A stretch of DNA of 64,000 nucleotides from Paragorgia papillata (GCA_035771165.1 JAWNZC010000103.1:186001-250000), one strand, 5' to 3'; shown: positions 49,301 to 53,914, numbered from the stretch's first letter. Notes: a model not told the origin generated them from the sequence alone. Translations and numbers: made by a program.

Positions 49301-51185
49301 AACTACAACGGGACATGGAGAAGCAATAATGAAAATGACTTTGGCAAGAGAAGTTATTTATCGTCTGGAACAAGGATATACTGCCCAGGTAAGATTTTCT
49401 TCACACGACAGTCAACAACACGCTTTTGGCTTATGGATGGATATATTACAGTCAAACCACATGTTCTTTCCCGCGAGACCTTGTAATATTGACAGCAACA
49501 TTGCAATGTTGACTAGCTAACGGTACACCGGTACACAGCGAAGGTCGCGCGGGATTGACTGTAACCCTTTCATGCGCATTGTTGTTGTGGGACAACTTTA
49601 TCTTTTTACTCTAAGGCCCCGTTCACACTATCCGGATAGGTTTTCGTCACGAACAGACTCGGCACGAAACGGCAAATAATTATGCCGTACGATACAACCA
49701 CTCACCACGCTGTATCCTATTCATTTCCTTCCGAAACGATTTCGAACAGCGTTCACACCGGAGCTGAAACGGCACAAAAAGCTATCCGATAAAAGATGTA
49801 CCTCTTTCGAGATCGGAGTGGCGTAGCGGCGCTCCGACACAGAAATTTAACCGGAACAGGCGTTTTGTGTGTGTACAGAAGGCCTATCCGAAATGGTTTT
49901 CGTGCTGGCACAAAAGCTATCCGGTATAGTGTGAACAGAGCCCAGCCTAAAGGACTGTTCACATGAGGCGAGTTATGTCGGAGGGTTATCCCTATCCCCC
50001 GAGATATCTCGGTGTTAGGTCATTTCCATCCGAATACCAGCCGGACGCTCTACCATTGAACCACTGCAACTCAGAAGGTAGACCGAGGTCGTTTTCGATA
50101 TTTATACCTGGGAACTAGTCAAACCGTACGTTGTATCACTAGTCAAACCGTACGTTGTATCACTAGTCAAACCGTACGCTGTATCACAAGATGGGAACTA
50201 GTCAAACCGTACGCTGTATCACAAGAGCGTCCGGCTGGCATTCGGAAAGTTGTGGGTAATTCATGTCCCGTCTAGAGCTCAGAACGTTTTTCTCTTACGA
50301 CAGCTTGTACAGCAAAAACAAACGAAAAAAACCTTTAAAAACAAAATCGCTAAATACGACCATGGTAGTTTTGGCCAGCTCAGACAGAAATGCGTTAATC
50401 ACTTGTTAACCTATTGCTGCCTAGGATGTCTGAGGGTTCTCCCTTTGAATAGTATGGTAGAATTGTCTGGTGTTAGACAGAGTAAAACAATAAACAGTGA
50501 AATAAAAGTAGTGTGCTGCGTAGGCAGTGTTGAAATACAAATCGAAACGTTTCGAGCAAAGGCCCTTCGTCAGAGAGAAACATCACTCAAACCTTACTAT
50601 ATTCCGATTAAAAATAATAAACAGCCGTTTTGGCTAGCTCAGGCAGAAAAGGTTTAATTCACTTGTTAACCCATTTCTGCCTAGAATGTTTGAGGCTCTC
50701 CTTTGATGAGTAAAATTGTCCGGTGTTATAGACAGAGTAAAACAATAAAAGGGTTGTTTATGGACAGGGATGCGTTAATCACTTGTTAACTCGTTGCTAC
50801 CTAGGATGTCTGAGGGTTATCCATTTGATGAGTAAAGTCGTCTGGTGTTAGACAGAGCAAAACAATAAAAAATTAGTTTTTAGCCAGCTCAGGCAGGAAC
50901 GAGTTAAATATATTCCGCGAGGCACTACACAGTATACTGTTGGTACACGACCCTCTGAAAAGCGTACCTATTTTTGCACTTTGCTAGAGGTCTGCAGAGA
51001 AAGCCTTGAAAAAGATGGAAAAAAGTGTCGATCTTGGATTTGGTGGTGTGATTGCCATTGATCGTGAGGGAAATTTCGGAAAGGCTTTCAACACTAAAGT
51101 GATGGTTTGGGCTTCAATAAAAGACAACGAACTAAAATATGGTATGGAGCTAAATGAAAGCCACACCATCCCTCTTAGCCAATGA
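4256..51185 (+). CDS. ASRGL1: Isoaspartyl peptidase/L-asparaginase, five coding exons
   Basis: An Ntn-hydrolase that removes beta-aspartyl (isoaspartyl) residues from peptides and hydrolyses L-asparagine; usually cytosolic. The coding exons 4256-4390, 6894-7041, 24474-24779, 49216-49388 and 50988-51185 join with compatible phases (0, 1, 1, 0) to 319 codons. Human ASRGL1 has about 308. Family motifs occur in order: VQGGA near residue 14, GGTAVDAVE at 46, NAGRGS near 67, ATSTGG at 193-198, GRVGDAP and TTGHGE. By position the catalytic nucleophile is Thr178 in CDTVSAVAMD. It would become the N-terminus of the beta chain after self-cleavage. The residue before it is Asp, where human ASRGL1 has Gly; this resembles glycosylasparaginases. 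No upstream non-coding exon or polyadenylation signal could be fixed. No frameshift or stop was found, so the gene looks functional despite the transposon-filled introns. Confidence 0.88.
4433..4641. repeat. Foldback MITE with CACTCA-rich arms
   Basis: The left end ACGCCCGTATTCTAAAAGCT and the right end AGCTTTTAGAATACAGGCGT are inverted. Between them are degenerate CACTCA/TGAGTG repeats that can fold on themselves. Length is about 209 bp. Target duplication: possibly TTAC/GTTAC, not certain. Confidence 0.7.
5163..6248 (-). pseudogene. Small methyl-CpG-binding-domain-like gene split by a MITE
   Basis: On the - strand an ATG at 6248-6246 opens a frame to 6088. A MITE then interrupts it, and the frame resumes at 5340 and ends with TGA at 5163-5165. 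Leaving out the MITE and one copy of its TTA duplication gives an uninterrupted 111-codon frame. The middle resembles the MBD fold: LGWTLNER near residue 39, a basic GGRKRK turn, then VDPSGKKFRTGKDVERYI near 61-78 followed by NNLW. This matches the family pattern GW-x-R...SP(S/T)GKKFRS-x-x-RYL. MBD proteins read cytosine methylation or bind DNA. The frame has no introns and lies antisense in intron 1, so a retrogene or a small free-standing gene is possible. As it stands it is broken. Function is inferred from the domain only. Confidence 0.6.
5341..6087. mobile_element. TTA-duplicating MITE (Harbinger-type), 747 bp
   Basis: The terminal inverted repeats begin TGCATGAGTCAATTCC and continue through ATGAGTGACCATCCCCC and then C/G-rich CCCGGG blocks. 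The target duplication is TTA at 5338-5340 and 6088-6090, as for PIF/Harbinger. The interior (- strand, about 5915-5740) encodes a short stretch with FVSEWLTSKNLGKLVDVFE, ended by a GT. It looks like the first helices of a SAM domain and may be captured host exon sequence. Confidence 0.75.
6697..6870. repeat. Pentanucleotide microsatellite (CATAT)n then (TATTA)n
   Basis: About 20 copies of CATAT pass into about 14 copies of TATTA, a C-to-T change in the repeat unit. The array stops only about 20 bases before the acceptor of exon 2. Confidence 0.95.
6894..7041 (+). CDS. ASRGL1: Asparaginase exon 2
   Basis: Starts after TTTTTACTTGTAG and ends ...GAAACAG before GTTATC, a weak donor. It encodes GGTAVDAVE, EDDPNFNAGRGS and CDAMIMDG, all conserved in the family. 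Phase 1 at its end fits exon 3, which begins AVISVS. Confidence 0.85.
7178..7258 (+). repeat. SINE head and dispersed-repeat fragment, Harbinger target
   Basis: GTGCTGTTAGCGCGCTGCCTC matches the head of the 5S-derived SINE at 55335. The following TATCTAGCAGAAACCACG starts a repeat that continues after the two big insertions at 24076. Near-uninterrupted copies lie at 52398-52640 and 53285-53500. Confidence 0.6.
7554..9324. mobile_element. CATAG-ended element, copy A, 1.77 kb
   Basis: Terminal inverted repeats CATAGCCACTGGAAAGGG then AGAGGGCTGTGAAA. Exact 7-bp target duplication GGTAAGT at 7547-7553 and 9325-9331. It is nearly identical to copy B (12967-15831), apart from a block of about 40 bp near 9140-9210. 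The only frames are short (one of 70 codons on -, shared by both copies) and unrecognised, so it is non-autonomous. A 7-bp duplication with CA...TG ends suggests the P superfamily; this is an inference. The insertion hit a splice-donor-like sequence (AAG/GTAAGT) in the Harbinger leader. Confidence 0.85.
9478..10368 (+). pseudogene. Harbinger Myb/SANT-like DNA-binding protein (frame broken)
   Basis: Exon 1 (9478-9530, MASKQQVSPSSS...) ends in a GTAAG donor. Exon 2 starts at 9722 after TGTGTGTAG. The N-terminal half carries a trihelix/SANT-like domain: FWTKEHDIAFCREVL, RGNVWDTIAANLN and SVRDHLKNLISKYKRK. The C-terminal half is a charged coiled coil with ELDVLLEDICDLE and a long Lys/Glu/Gln helix to the stop at 10366. 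The two halves lie in different frames, with a shift between about 9960 and 9985. In Harbinger elements this second protein helps bring the transposase to the nucleus and to the ends. It sits in the same element as the DDE gene on the other strand. Confidence 0.72.
10369..11318. other. Harbinger interior, non-coding
   Basis: AT-rich sequence after the Myb-like gene. AATAAA-type signals occur near 11021 and 11240 but cannot be assigned. No gene recognised. Confidence 0.4.
11319..12928. mobile_element. MULE-type MITE, copy 1, 1.61 kb
   Basis: Terminal inverted repeats begin CAACCTCGTACCCAGGG and run about 85 bp through CTGCGAAAAGACCCTGG and CAGGCTGGTCACGTG. Exact 9-bp target duplication CGTCACTGG at 11310-11318 and 12929-12937. 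Long TIRs and 9-bp duplications fit Mutator-like elements. No transposase. Very similar to the interrupted copy at 28602-47421. It shares only the outer TIR with 59395-61064. Confidence 0.85.
12967..15831. mobile_element. CATAG-ended element, copy B, with nested MITE
   Basis: Same ends and interior as copy A. Exact 7-bp duplication ATCAAAT at 12960-12966 and 15832-15838. A 1,124-bp MITE is inserted in the left inverted repeat. Confidence 0.85.
12984..14107. mobile_element. MITE with about 88-bp TIRs nested in copy B
   Basis: Ends TAGCCTCCTTCGCAGCCC and its reverse complement. The inverted repeat continues through CTCGATATTTTCGTCC to ACACATTCCGTTCC. The 9-bp duplication CTGGAAAGG (12975-12983 and 14108-14116) lies inside the host TIR. 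Long TIRs and 9-bp duplications again suggest a Mutator-like family. No coding sequence. Confidence 0.85.
16114..17080 (-). pseudogene. PIF/Harbinger DDE transposase (decayed)
   Basis: Read on -, the frame opens at about 17080 (MPSFKKTREL). It meets a TAA after NPEYPY (about 16950) and continues through SYEKFNVADQD and YSDLIPLFGRSVPELSMI to the first catalytic region, CFGFVDGTV. A one-base shift follows near 16552. The other frame then gives VRPICRPG, YNRHKRVHSLTFKS and LPNGMIANLFGPI. A GT donor closes this exon near 16421. After an intron the last exon (from about 16320) gives EGKN, DNLQQYAF and YGDPAYP with the second catalytic Asp. The third acidic residue is not reached before a stop. These are hallmark PIF/Harbinger DDE motifs. 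A stop and a frameshift make it inactive. Confidence 0.8.
17081..17906. other. Harbinger subterminal region and right TIR
   Basis: Holds two inverted copies of a block with TCATTTAC/GTAAATGACGTCA and GTTCAAGAGATATTCA-like sequence (about 17215-17310 and 17735-17830). The inverted repeat matching 7262-7400 follows. No gene. Confidence 0.5.
18881..22884 (+). pseudogene. TTAA-element transposase, three exons, decayed
   Basis: Exons 18881-19268, 19743-19872 and 19957 onward join in phase. Full length would be about 1,150 residues. The N-terminal exon has a Cys/His cluster (CPSHRNCLGRFWRP...CQYPGH). Exon 2 has CTQCVKCH. Exon 3 holds a long helical region, then Cys/His-rich CRPFALSDPDC and HFLICESC. 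Candidate catalytic acids are in IVMDWAMKY, KIRSDEAGCYHNN and FDFSEPQQGKD. Further on are a C2HH finger (CPESTCNYVF...H) and a SAP/LEM-like C-terminus (MLKEICRHFEIPF...KDDLVAKI). A TGA at 21635-21637 stops the frame. A shift lies between about 21650 and 21680, and another at the T-run near 22567. Nuclear DNA transposition is the presumed role. The catalytic assignment is by pattern only. Confidence 0.72.
22885..23414. other. Transposon 3' region
   Basis: AATAAA at about 22944 could serve the transposase. A small hairpin at 23278-23347 has arms ATACGAGAC and CCGCGACTT. Otherwise nothing recognised. Confidence 0.5.
24076..24330 (+). repeat. Second half of the interrupted dispersed repeat
   Basis: AGTATGTTTTTCGATATCCAAAAGC... 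continues the repeat that begins at 7225. The same order is uninterrupted at 52432-52640 and 53312-53490. This shows that the Harbinger and TTAA elements inserted in one copy. Confidence 0.75.
24474..24779 (+). CDS. ASRGL1: Asparaginase exon 3
   Basis: Largest exon. It starts after TTTTATATAG and ends before GTAAGT. It encodes AVISVSRFRHPVSMAK, the variable linker, and CDTVSAVAMDENGH with the presumed nucleophile Thr178, then ATST. Phase 1 at both ends. Confidence 0.9.
24808..25960. repeat. Cluster of foldback repeats
   Basis: Contains a hairpin at 24808-24938 (TGTTTTACCAG... and CTGGTAAAACACG), GAGGCGAAGCCGAG hairpins, and inverted copies of CCTCATGAATTATTAATGAG with CTTTGTGTTTTCC at about 25130-25165 and 25672-25710. 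Short GGGGTAA palindromes lie between the latter. No gene. Confidence 0.6.
25572..27537. repeat. GGGGTAA/TTACCCC-rich repeat region
   Basis: Outer ends CACTGTAAATTTCAGGGGG and the inverse of CACTCTGTAATTTTCAGG point inward. Both ends (25572-25668 and 27345-27537), and 25990-26205, contain many degenerate GGGGTAAAATTTACCCC palindromes. Whether this is one 2-kb element is not certain, because other inverted pairs overlap it and no target duplication is clear. Confidence 0.5.
27245..27312 (+). repeat. 5S rRNA-like SINE fragment
   Basis: GTTAAGCCCGTAGGGTTAGTAGTCGGATGGGTGACCC in outline follows the 5S rRNA internal promoter (GGTTAGTACTTGGATGGGTGAC type). Degenerate and short. A fuller relative is at 55320. 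Confidence 0.5.
27545..27660. repeat. Short inverted-repeat element with GCAAGCGCAGCGAAGCGAGG
   Basis: TATCGGAC...GTCCGATATTTCAC arms and two CAAGCG...AGCGAGGTC blocks form overlapping hairpins. No coding content. Confidence 0.5.
27792..27978. mobile_element. MITE, 187 bp
   Basis: Terminal inverted repeats TGGTGAAGAGACACCACGCG and the inverse of TGGTGAAGAAACACCACGCG, followed inside by A-rich/T-rich arms and CTAAAGGAAAATATCTAATG. No clear target duplication. Confidence 0.7.
28021..28052 (+). ncRNA. Hammerhead-like motif of Penelope type
   Basis: CTGATGA, then U and a 5-bp hairpin GTTAC-GTGTA-GTAAC, then GAAACGTTAGTA. The conserved CTGANGA and GAAAC boxes and helix II are present. Helix III would be only AC/GU and helix I is weak. 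Penelope-like elements carry such minimal hammerheads near their ends. The activity of this copy is unproven. Confidence 0.5.
28053..28592. other. Intron sequence, nothing recognised
   Basis: AT-rich sequence without a supported gene or repeat end. Confidence 0.4.
28646..30172. repeat. Polinton left TIR (uninterrupted)
   Basis: Reverse complement of the right TIR over about 1.5 kb. Near 28971-28982 it keeps the empty target AACCTAGCAACG (read on -), where the right TIR has the large TA insertion. The TIR reaches into the last 126 or so codons of the ATPase gene. Confidence 0.85.
29795..31132 (-). CDS. Polinton-type packaging ATPase with N-terminal C2H2 finger
   Basis: 445 codons. Residues 5-26 form a C2H2 finger (C-x2-C-x12-H-x4-H: CSTCGKTFSTRGNLQRHIKNFH without its first residues). 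Then comes an FtsK/HerA-type P-loop ATPase: Walker A GCTQSGKT at 54-61, the family signature PPPERIIWCYGQWQ at 77-90, Walker B LIVLDD at 126-131, and LFTKGSHHRNLSIIYIVQN at 145-163. The C-terminal 200 residues are Gln/Pro-rich and low in complexity, ending in KYNLRSRPY. In Polintons this enzyme is thought to package DNA into capsids. The frame is open from ATG (31132) to stop, and the gene diverges from the + strand genes across a CTTATCTT-rich spacer. The last part lies in the TIR, so a second partial copy exists at 33061-33426. The finger fusion is unusual to my knowledge. Confidence 0.8.
   Translation of the reverse strand: MSYICSTCGKTFSTRGNLQRHIKNFHQESNTGHVSPVINGSTVMQHPFTCIAAGCTQSGKTVWVKTLLENAKTTINPPPERIIWCYGQWQPMYLEMIKTIPGIELYDGIPSSIDSDDFLEVSQRNLIVLDDLMAQSGGDKRIASLFTKGSHHRNLSIIYIVQNIFHQGKETRNISLNAHYILLFKSPRDKQQISVLARQVNPGHVQEFMKSYEKATSRPHGYLMLDLKPTTDDDHRLKTNVLPGESNSTLQQQLGSFIQKQSYQQPPIINAMYNTEQKMQDIVQAPQLTTEEKSMLYSNQLGRFLTFQNQLQNQLQPLTNPQTQPRKNTPNLTPEIKQETDDLPWGFPATPKTYFLTPPPTVEQPTLKHNFFHNWESLGDPTEKDLAKMTPDDREEYEHHLLMTRSKYLPMTKEDVSQLSSEDKKDYHSTFKIKTPKYNLRSRPY
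31200..31880. promoter_or_regulatory. CTTATCTT-rich spacer between divergent genes
   Basis: About 680 bp of imperfect (CTTATCTTCC)n. The reverse strand reads AAGATAAG dozens of times, the consensus of GATA-factor sites (WGATAR). It lies exactly between the ATPase (-) and the pX-like gene (+). Long open frames in all three + phases are artefacts of the simple repeat. A regulatory role is only an inference; a plain minisatellite is the alternative. Confidence 0.45.
31992..32309 (+). CDS. Adenovirus pX-like Polinton core protein
   Basis: 105 codons. The layout resembles the small basic core protein seen in Polintons and adintoviruses: an N-terminal helical part with EQVRCICECAHNF, then a basic patch (FTRKKKTLVQNGKGF) and a hydrophobic C-terminus (LSLLLGPVLEGL). 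Such proteins condense viral DNA or bind membranes in the particle. Intact frame, starting 35 bases upstream of the next gene region. Similarity is by layout and motif only. Confidence 0.55.
   Translation: MFTNEQRAFLQFLCLSKPIQQRAVLESASPEQVRCICECAHNFWQMHYQLPRQVIERLSPYQDDLHILVDPQRSFTRKKKTLVQNGKGFLSLLLGPVLEGLTEMV
32354..33040 (+). CDS. Polinton accessory protein: acidic linker and zinc ribbons
   Basis: 228 codons from ATG 32354; a GTG 9 bases earlier is less likely. The N-terminal part (residues 1-105) is helical and has GRTIPRTNITDLIEYCL and GLDIFIKGLANLKI, a pattern I associate with conserved unnamed Polinton proteins. Residues about 114-150 are almost all Glu/Asp/Ser. The C-terminus has four Cys pairs (CEHC, CPKC, CKSC, CTAC), likely two zinc ribbons. 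Role unknown; DNA or protein binding in transcription or assembly is possible. It follows the pX-like gene in the same direction with about 45 bases between them. Confidence 0.55.
   Translation: MEETSLANYRVQQIISHLHYEIEEEKVSSLLNSLLISHSLLTWNSRGEIVYNGRTIPRTNITDLIEYCLTEYDAKIPEPLGLDIFIKGLANLKIDKSLIENVQVLTMLARHEHQGPESESEDEESEDEDEETDSEKQEESDAEHWRGEDSERNEELTGECEHCQSIVHVVYLLQCPKCSWKDFYQDNNQCKSCNLGSPLSFSHSIGFCTACPKAYITDGVNENNFEPK
33061..33426 (+). pseudogene. Partial ATPase C-terminus inside the right TIR
   Basis: Inverted duplicate of 29795-30172. It starts within the Gln/Pro-rich tail and ends at the same stop. A 10-base deletion near 33200 shifts the frame. It exists because the TIR extends into the gene. 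Confidence 0.8.
33427..34240. repeat. Polinton right TIR, inner part
   Basis: Reverse complement of about 28972-29794. No genes besides the ATPase fragment. Confidence 0.8.
34241..34502 (+). mobile_element. Tc1-like MITE, left copy, 262 bp
   Basis: Terminal inverted repeats CAATCATGGCCAGAAA / CAATCATGGCCAAAAA. The TGGCCAAAAA part recalls Tc1 ends. TA lies outside its left end; on the inside it abuts TCTGTATAG, without TA. Confidence 0.75.
34610..35062 (+). CDS. Unit 1 ORF of 150 codons (doubtful)
   Basis: Begins MFQNV and includes AAYFISAAYFISAGLVISALEG, then a mixed C-terminus. It recurs in units 2-8 at 35959, 37308, 38657, 40028 (shortened start after an extra T), 41356, 42708 and 44057. 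Its N-terminus reads an imperfect DNA repeat (GCATATTTTATTTCGGC). An antisense frame of 118 codons overlaps it fully. Because units are near-identical there is little evidence of selection, so protein coding is not established. Confidence 0.2.
   Translation: MFQNVFFLAAYFISAAYFISAGLVISALEGDIVHFPAPNNFCKRDLELNSDTPFFATADAPMTLIKSSSIDRVNTEMMNIRWRFFNFWKFSPASRVRFECTHVLVASLLFFVERLTPFKRINELISVYKSYNTLIQFPAFRVCLRHLKFT
35252..35325. ncRNA. Hairpin in each array unit (unit 1 copy)
   Basis: GACATTTCTCCCT pairs with AGGGAGAAATGTC as a 13-bp outer stem. Inside, CGAC/GTCG and AATAAA/TTTATT extend it to a 74-nt stem-loop. A third GACATTTCTCCCT lies about 145 bp upstream (35107). It is present in all eight units, at about 1,349-bp spacing. 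It may be a structural RNA, a miRNA-like precursor or just a DNA inverted repeat. Confidence 0.45.
45296..45557 (+). mobile_element. Tc1-like MITE, right copy, 262 bp
   Basis: Same length and orientation as the left copy, with only a few differences. The inside flank is CAGA and the outside flank is TA. Confidence 0.75.
45560..45881. repeat. Polinton right TIR, outer part
   Basis: Reverse complement of 28646 to about 28970. It ends in an 18-base G-run, then TTATCTACT, where the left end has two C-runs. Confidence 0.85.
47431..47980. other. Intron sequence, nothing recognised
   Basis: AT-rich. GGTCTTTATAT recurs a few times near 47425-47575, but no element was identified. Confidence 0.4.
47985..49130. 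repeat. GTTCACACGAGTC-ended repeat with AACAAC-rich interior
   Basis: The ends CCGTTCACACGAGTCTG and the inverse of GTGTTCACACGAGTCCG face each other. Within 48130-48590 there are dozens of degenerate GTTGTT/AACAAC motifs in both orientations, able to fold extensively. Probably a non-autonomous DNA element. No target duplication could be fixed. Confidence 0.5.
49216..49388 (+). CDS. ASRGL1: Asparaginase exon 4
   Basis: Begins GTGGTATACC after CAACAAG and ends CCCAG before GTAAGA. It encodes GGIPGKMTGRVGDAP, GCGGYANK and TTTGHGEAIMK, the substrate-binding segments of the beta chain. Confidence 0.9.
49612..49953. mobile_element. MITE with CGTTCACACTAT ends, about 340 bp
   Basis: The left end GTTCACACTATCCGGATAG faces the inverse of GTTCACACTATACCGGATAG. 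The interior repeats CGAAACGGCA and GCACAAAA motifs. The ends resemble those of the larger repeat upstream (GTTCACACGAG). Target duplication unclear. Confidence 0.6.
50030..50080 (-). repeat. tRNA-like SINE fragment
   Basis: Read on -: GAGTTGCAGTGGTTCAATGG then TAGAGCGTCCGGCTGG, resembling the D-arm and A-box of a tRNA. No acceptor stem, anticodon arm or clean B-box follows, so this is not a tRNA gene. Confidence 0.35.
50113..50226 (+). repeat. Short tandem repeat, about four units
   Basis: ACTAGTCAAACCGTACG(T/C)TGTATCAC-type units of about 26 to 38 bp, two carrying an extra CAAGATGGGA or CAAGAGCG. Confidence 0.85.
50227..50987. other. End of intron 4 with degenerate repeats
   Basis: Three imperfect copies of a block with CACTTGTTAACC...TGCCTAGGATGTCTGAGG...GGTGTTAGACAGAGTAAAACAATAA-like sequence (about 50385-50500, 50640-50750, 50765-50870). 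An antisense Penelope-type motif GTTTCGAGCAAAGGCCCTTC lies at 50549. No gene. Confidence 0.6.
50988..51185 (+). CDS. ASRGL1: Asparaginase exon 5 and stop
   Basis: Starts after TTTGCTAG and ends TGA 51183-51185. It encodes RSAEKALKKM, FGGVIAIDREGNF and NTKVMVWASIKD, matching the C-terminal strands of ASRGL1 (GGLIVVS...TSMPWAA). A second AG two bases downstream would break the frame. Confidence 0.88.
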   Translation, partial: RSAEKALKKMEKSVDLGFGGVIAIDREGNFGKAFNTKVMVWASIKDNELKYGMELNESHTIPLSQ

Positions 51186-51409
51186 CTACGCATTAAATGT
51201 ATCAAATCCGTGAGCCGCCCAACTTAACAAACTCTTTATGTTTTATAAATATATTTAACCGTATTTCCTCAAATAAGCACCCATGCATGCTCTAATAAGC
51301 GCTCACTTCAAAAAAGCACCCACCATTCCAGCACAAGTTTTAAACATGCAACCCCCTTGAATAATTATAGTAAGGACTATTATTGCCAAGCATAGTTCAG
51401 TTAAGAATT

Positions 51410-51720
51410 GTCATGTCCTATTTAATAATCGTCTTTATGAACAATAGGATGGTGTAGCTATGGGCTCACCATGCACTTGGTCCTCCATTTACCAACACCT
51501 TCTTATCTTACCAAGAACGTCATTGGTTAGCTAATTTTCCACTTTAATTTAAACCAATGAATTTAAAACTTTTCTTTTGTCGTTATGTTGACGATTGTTT
51601 TGTTATTTTTCGTTCTCGTGATCATGTTCGTCCTTTTCAAGATTTCCTTAATTAATTCTCAACACTCTAATATTACATTTACCAGTGAAAACAACCCCAC
51701 TCTTCCTTTCCTAGATCTCT
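51410..51720 (+). pseudogene. Penelope-like element reverse transcriptase fragment
   Basis: Pieces of the RT domain: DGVAMGSP, then FFCRYVDDCFVIF with the YVDD catalytic box, and NITFTSENNPTLPFLDLL. Stops and shifts break the frame. A palindromic MITE cuts it at its 3' side. Confidence 0.7.
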
Positions 51721-51723
51721 TAA

Positions 51724-52195
51724 AGCGGTTCTCTGATGAAAATATTGTTGGTAATGTTTCTGCACAATCTTAAAGATATTATGATAGTTAGTACTTGTGC
51801 AAAGTTTCATTTTGAAATTCTCAAAAACAAAGTTGTATTTTACGTGCGAAGTTTGTACTTTGGAGCGCCGCCATTAAATTGGTTGTGTTTGAGAAGAATG
51901 AGTTGAGGAGAACTTATGACATCATAGACTCAACAAAAACAAAAGATCATTGTTGTTGTCAACAAAAGGGTCATTGTTCTTACTGAGTCTATGATGTCAT
52001 AAGCTTCATCGACTCATTCTTCTCAAGCTGGGCCACTTTAATGGCGGCGCTCTAAAATACAAACTTCACACGTAAAATATCACCCTTTCTTCAACGAATT
52101 TTGAAATGAAACTTTGCACGATTACCAACTACCACCATAAAATCTTTAGGATTATCCAAAAACATTGCCAACAATATTTTCATCAGAGAACCACT
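51724..52195. mobile_element. Palindromic MITE with TTAA duplication, 472 bp
   Basis: Nearly the whole element is an inverted repeat with arms of about 230 bp. Ends AG(C/T)GGTTCTCTGATGAAAA. TTAA at 51720-51723 and 52196-52199. Non-coding. Confidence 0.8.
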
Positions 52196-52227
52196 TTAAT
52201 TCTTGGTTTGCACTTGACGTCATGGCG

Positions 52228-52312
52228 GCCATGTTGGAGGAACTTTAACAAAACAATTTCTCATTAGCAGCTATTGTATTTGGAGTATGCTTTCCTCCAA
52301 CATGGCCGCTGT
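52228..52312. repeat. Short inverted repeat GGCCATGTTGGAGG
   Basis: GCGGCCATGTTGGAGGAA and its inverse TTCCTCCAACATGGCCGC flank a short centre. Confidence 0.7.
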
Positions 52313-52397
52313 ATCTTTGTCTCCTAAATCTCAAGGAATTGATTGCAACCACCAAAGGTGCTTAAGCAAGCTAGGACGACGACAGCAATCTAAAGTT

Positions 52398-52640
52398 CAG
52401 TATCTAGCAGAAACCACGAATTGTTTACGTATAGTATTGAATACTTAAAGTATGTTTTTGGACATCCAAAAGCTTTAGAGTTCTAAAAGGATTTTGTCGC
52501 ATAGTTTGAAGTCAAACTCAACGAACAGCGTTAGGATTATTCTTGGGATAAAGTATTCATTTTCTTTGTTGTGTGAGGAAAATTATATTGTATTAAGGAC
52601 GTTTTCCTTGACGTTCGCGTTCTACTTGCTAAAGCTCCCT
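52398..52640 (+). repeat. Uninterrupted copy of the dispersed repeat
   Basis: Reads through TATCTAGCAGAAACCACG, GTATTGAATACTTAAAGTATG and TTTTGTCGCATAGTTTG without the insertions seen at 7262-24075, so it documents the empty site. Confidence 0.8.
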
Positions 52641-53100
52641 AACTGATCGCTCTGACAACTTTTCTACGTCAGTTCATCTTAAACCCACTTTATTTAGTAG
52701 TTTATTTGCTAATTTTGATAGCTTCATTCCCCTGTTATTCAAACGTGATTTGTCCTATACTCTTCTTAATCGTTATTTCAAAATTTGCTCTTCATAACAT
52801 TAGTTTCACTCGAAACTAGCTAAACTTAATTGTAAACCTAAATGTATTTTGCATAGATAATTGAGATCTTAAGAATTAGATGAACACTGGTTTTCATCTA
52901 TTATCTTGGGTTTTACTGGAGTATCCAACTTCAATCATGTGATTGAATGAACTATTGTAATAGGCTGATTATCTCATGAATTATTAATGAGTTTGAGATA
53001 TAAGTATACTCAATGTAATCTTTAAGTCATTCTGAAGATGTTACTGGTTAAGTAACGAAACGTCAATATATTTTGTTATAAATGGTTTCCTTTCGTTATG
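52640..53100 (+). pseudogene. Penelope-like RT C-terminal piece and terminal region
   Basis: SLFANFDSFIPLLFKRDLSYTL-like coding (TTTGATAGCTTCATTCCCC...CTTCTTAATCG) at about 52690-52800, followed by non-coding sequence. A hammerhead-like motif at 53032-53063 follows: CTGAAGA, hairpin GTTAC-TGGTTAA-GTAAC, GAAACGTC. Confidence 0.6.
53032..53063 (+). ncRNA. Hammerhead-like motif of Penelope type
   Basis: CTGAAGA + helix II GTTAC/GTAAC + GAAACGTC. The ACGT after the GAA box is a self-complementary helix III, which in known minimal hammerheads allows action as dimers. Position 7 is A, which is permitted. Activity unproven. Confidence 0.5.
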
Positions 53101-53284
53101 GTATTGCATTTTAAATTTTTTTAGCTGGGCTCTTATTCAATCTCGTACCCAGAGCATGCGATCCTTTTGGTCAGTACCAAGGAACGGAGCTCTGGAACAG
53201 CAGGGAATTTTGTCTGCGCATGCGTCGCGCGAGTTGTCGTGGGGAGTCTGGGGACTTCAAAAACATAAACAAAGATGTCGGTAA

Positions 53285-53500
53285 ACTACGAATTGTTGAC
53301 GTAGTATTGAATACTTAAAGTATGTTTTTCGACAACCAAAAGCTTATAGAGTTCTAAAAGCATTTTGTCGCATAGTTTGAAATCAAACTCAACTAACAGC
53401 GTTAGGATTACTCTTGGAACTAAAAATTATTCATTTTCTTTGTTGTGTGAGAAAAATTCTATTGTATTAAGGACGTTGTACTTGCTGAAGCTCCCTAATA
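53285..53500 (+). repeat. Second uninterrupted copy of the dispersed repeat
   Basis: ACGAATTGTTGACGTAGTATTGAATACTTAAAG in order, then the same body, ending CTCCCTAATAGA. A MITE follows. Confidence 0.75.
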
Positions 53501-53502
53501 GA

Positions 53503-53914
53503 CCTTTTGCACGATGACGTGAGATGGCGTTGGGTGACTACAACTACCAGAATGCTTTGCCAGTACTCTTGGGTTTCGGCTAAAAAGGATGACTCAAAGG
53601 GACCCGTCCAGTCCTTTCGCGGCTTTTGCAAAATATGTCGTCAAATATGTTTTCCCAAAAAGCTAGAGAGTAAACCGGATTTCTGTTTAGGGTTAGGGTT
53701 TATGCTGTGGTTAGGGTATCAAAAAGATTGCTAAAATCTTGAGACTCACTGAAACTTTGACGACAAATTTGAAAAAAAACCCAACAAATTTGATGACATA
53801 TTTTAGACAAGCCGCGAAAAGACGGGACGGGTCATTTTGAGTTATCCCTTTTACTGGCAAAGCATTCTGGTAGTTGTAGTCACCCAACGCCATCTCACGT
53901 CATCGTGCAAATGG
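53503..53914. mobile_element. MITE, about 412 bp
   Basis: About 65-bp terminal inverted repeats: CCTTTTGCACGATGACGTG... and the inverse of CCATTTGCACGATGACGTG..., continuing with GGCGTTGGGTGACTAC and ATGCTTTGCCAGTA. It separates the dispersed repeat from Penelope RT sequence; the two adjoin directly at 52640. The exact duplication is unclear. Confidence 0.75.

Noticed and set aside
50030..50080. tRNA gene on -
   Set aside because: Only the A-box and D-arm region is tRNA-like; no cloverleaf can be completed.
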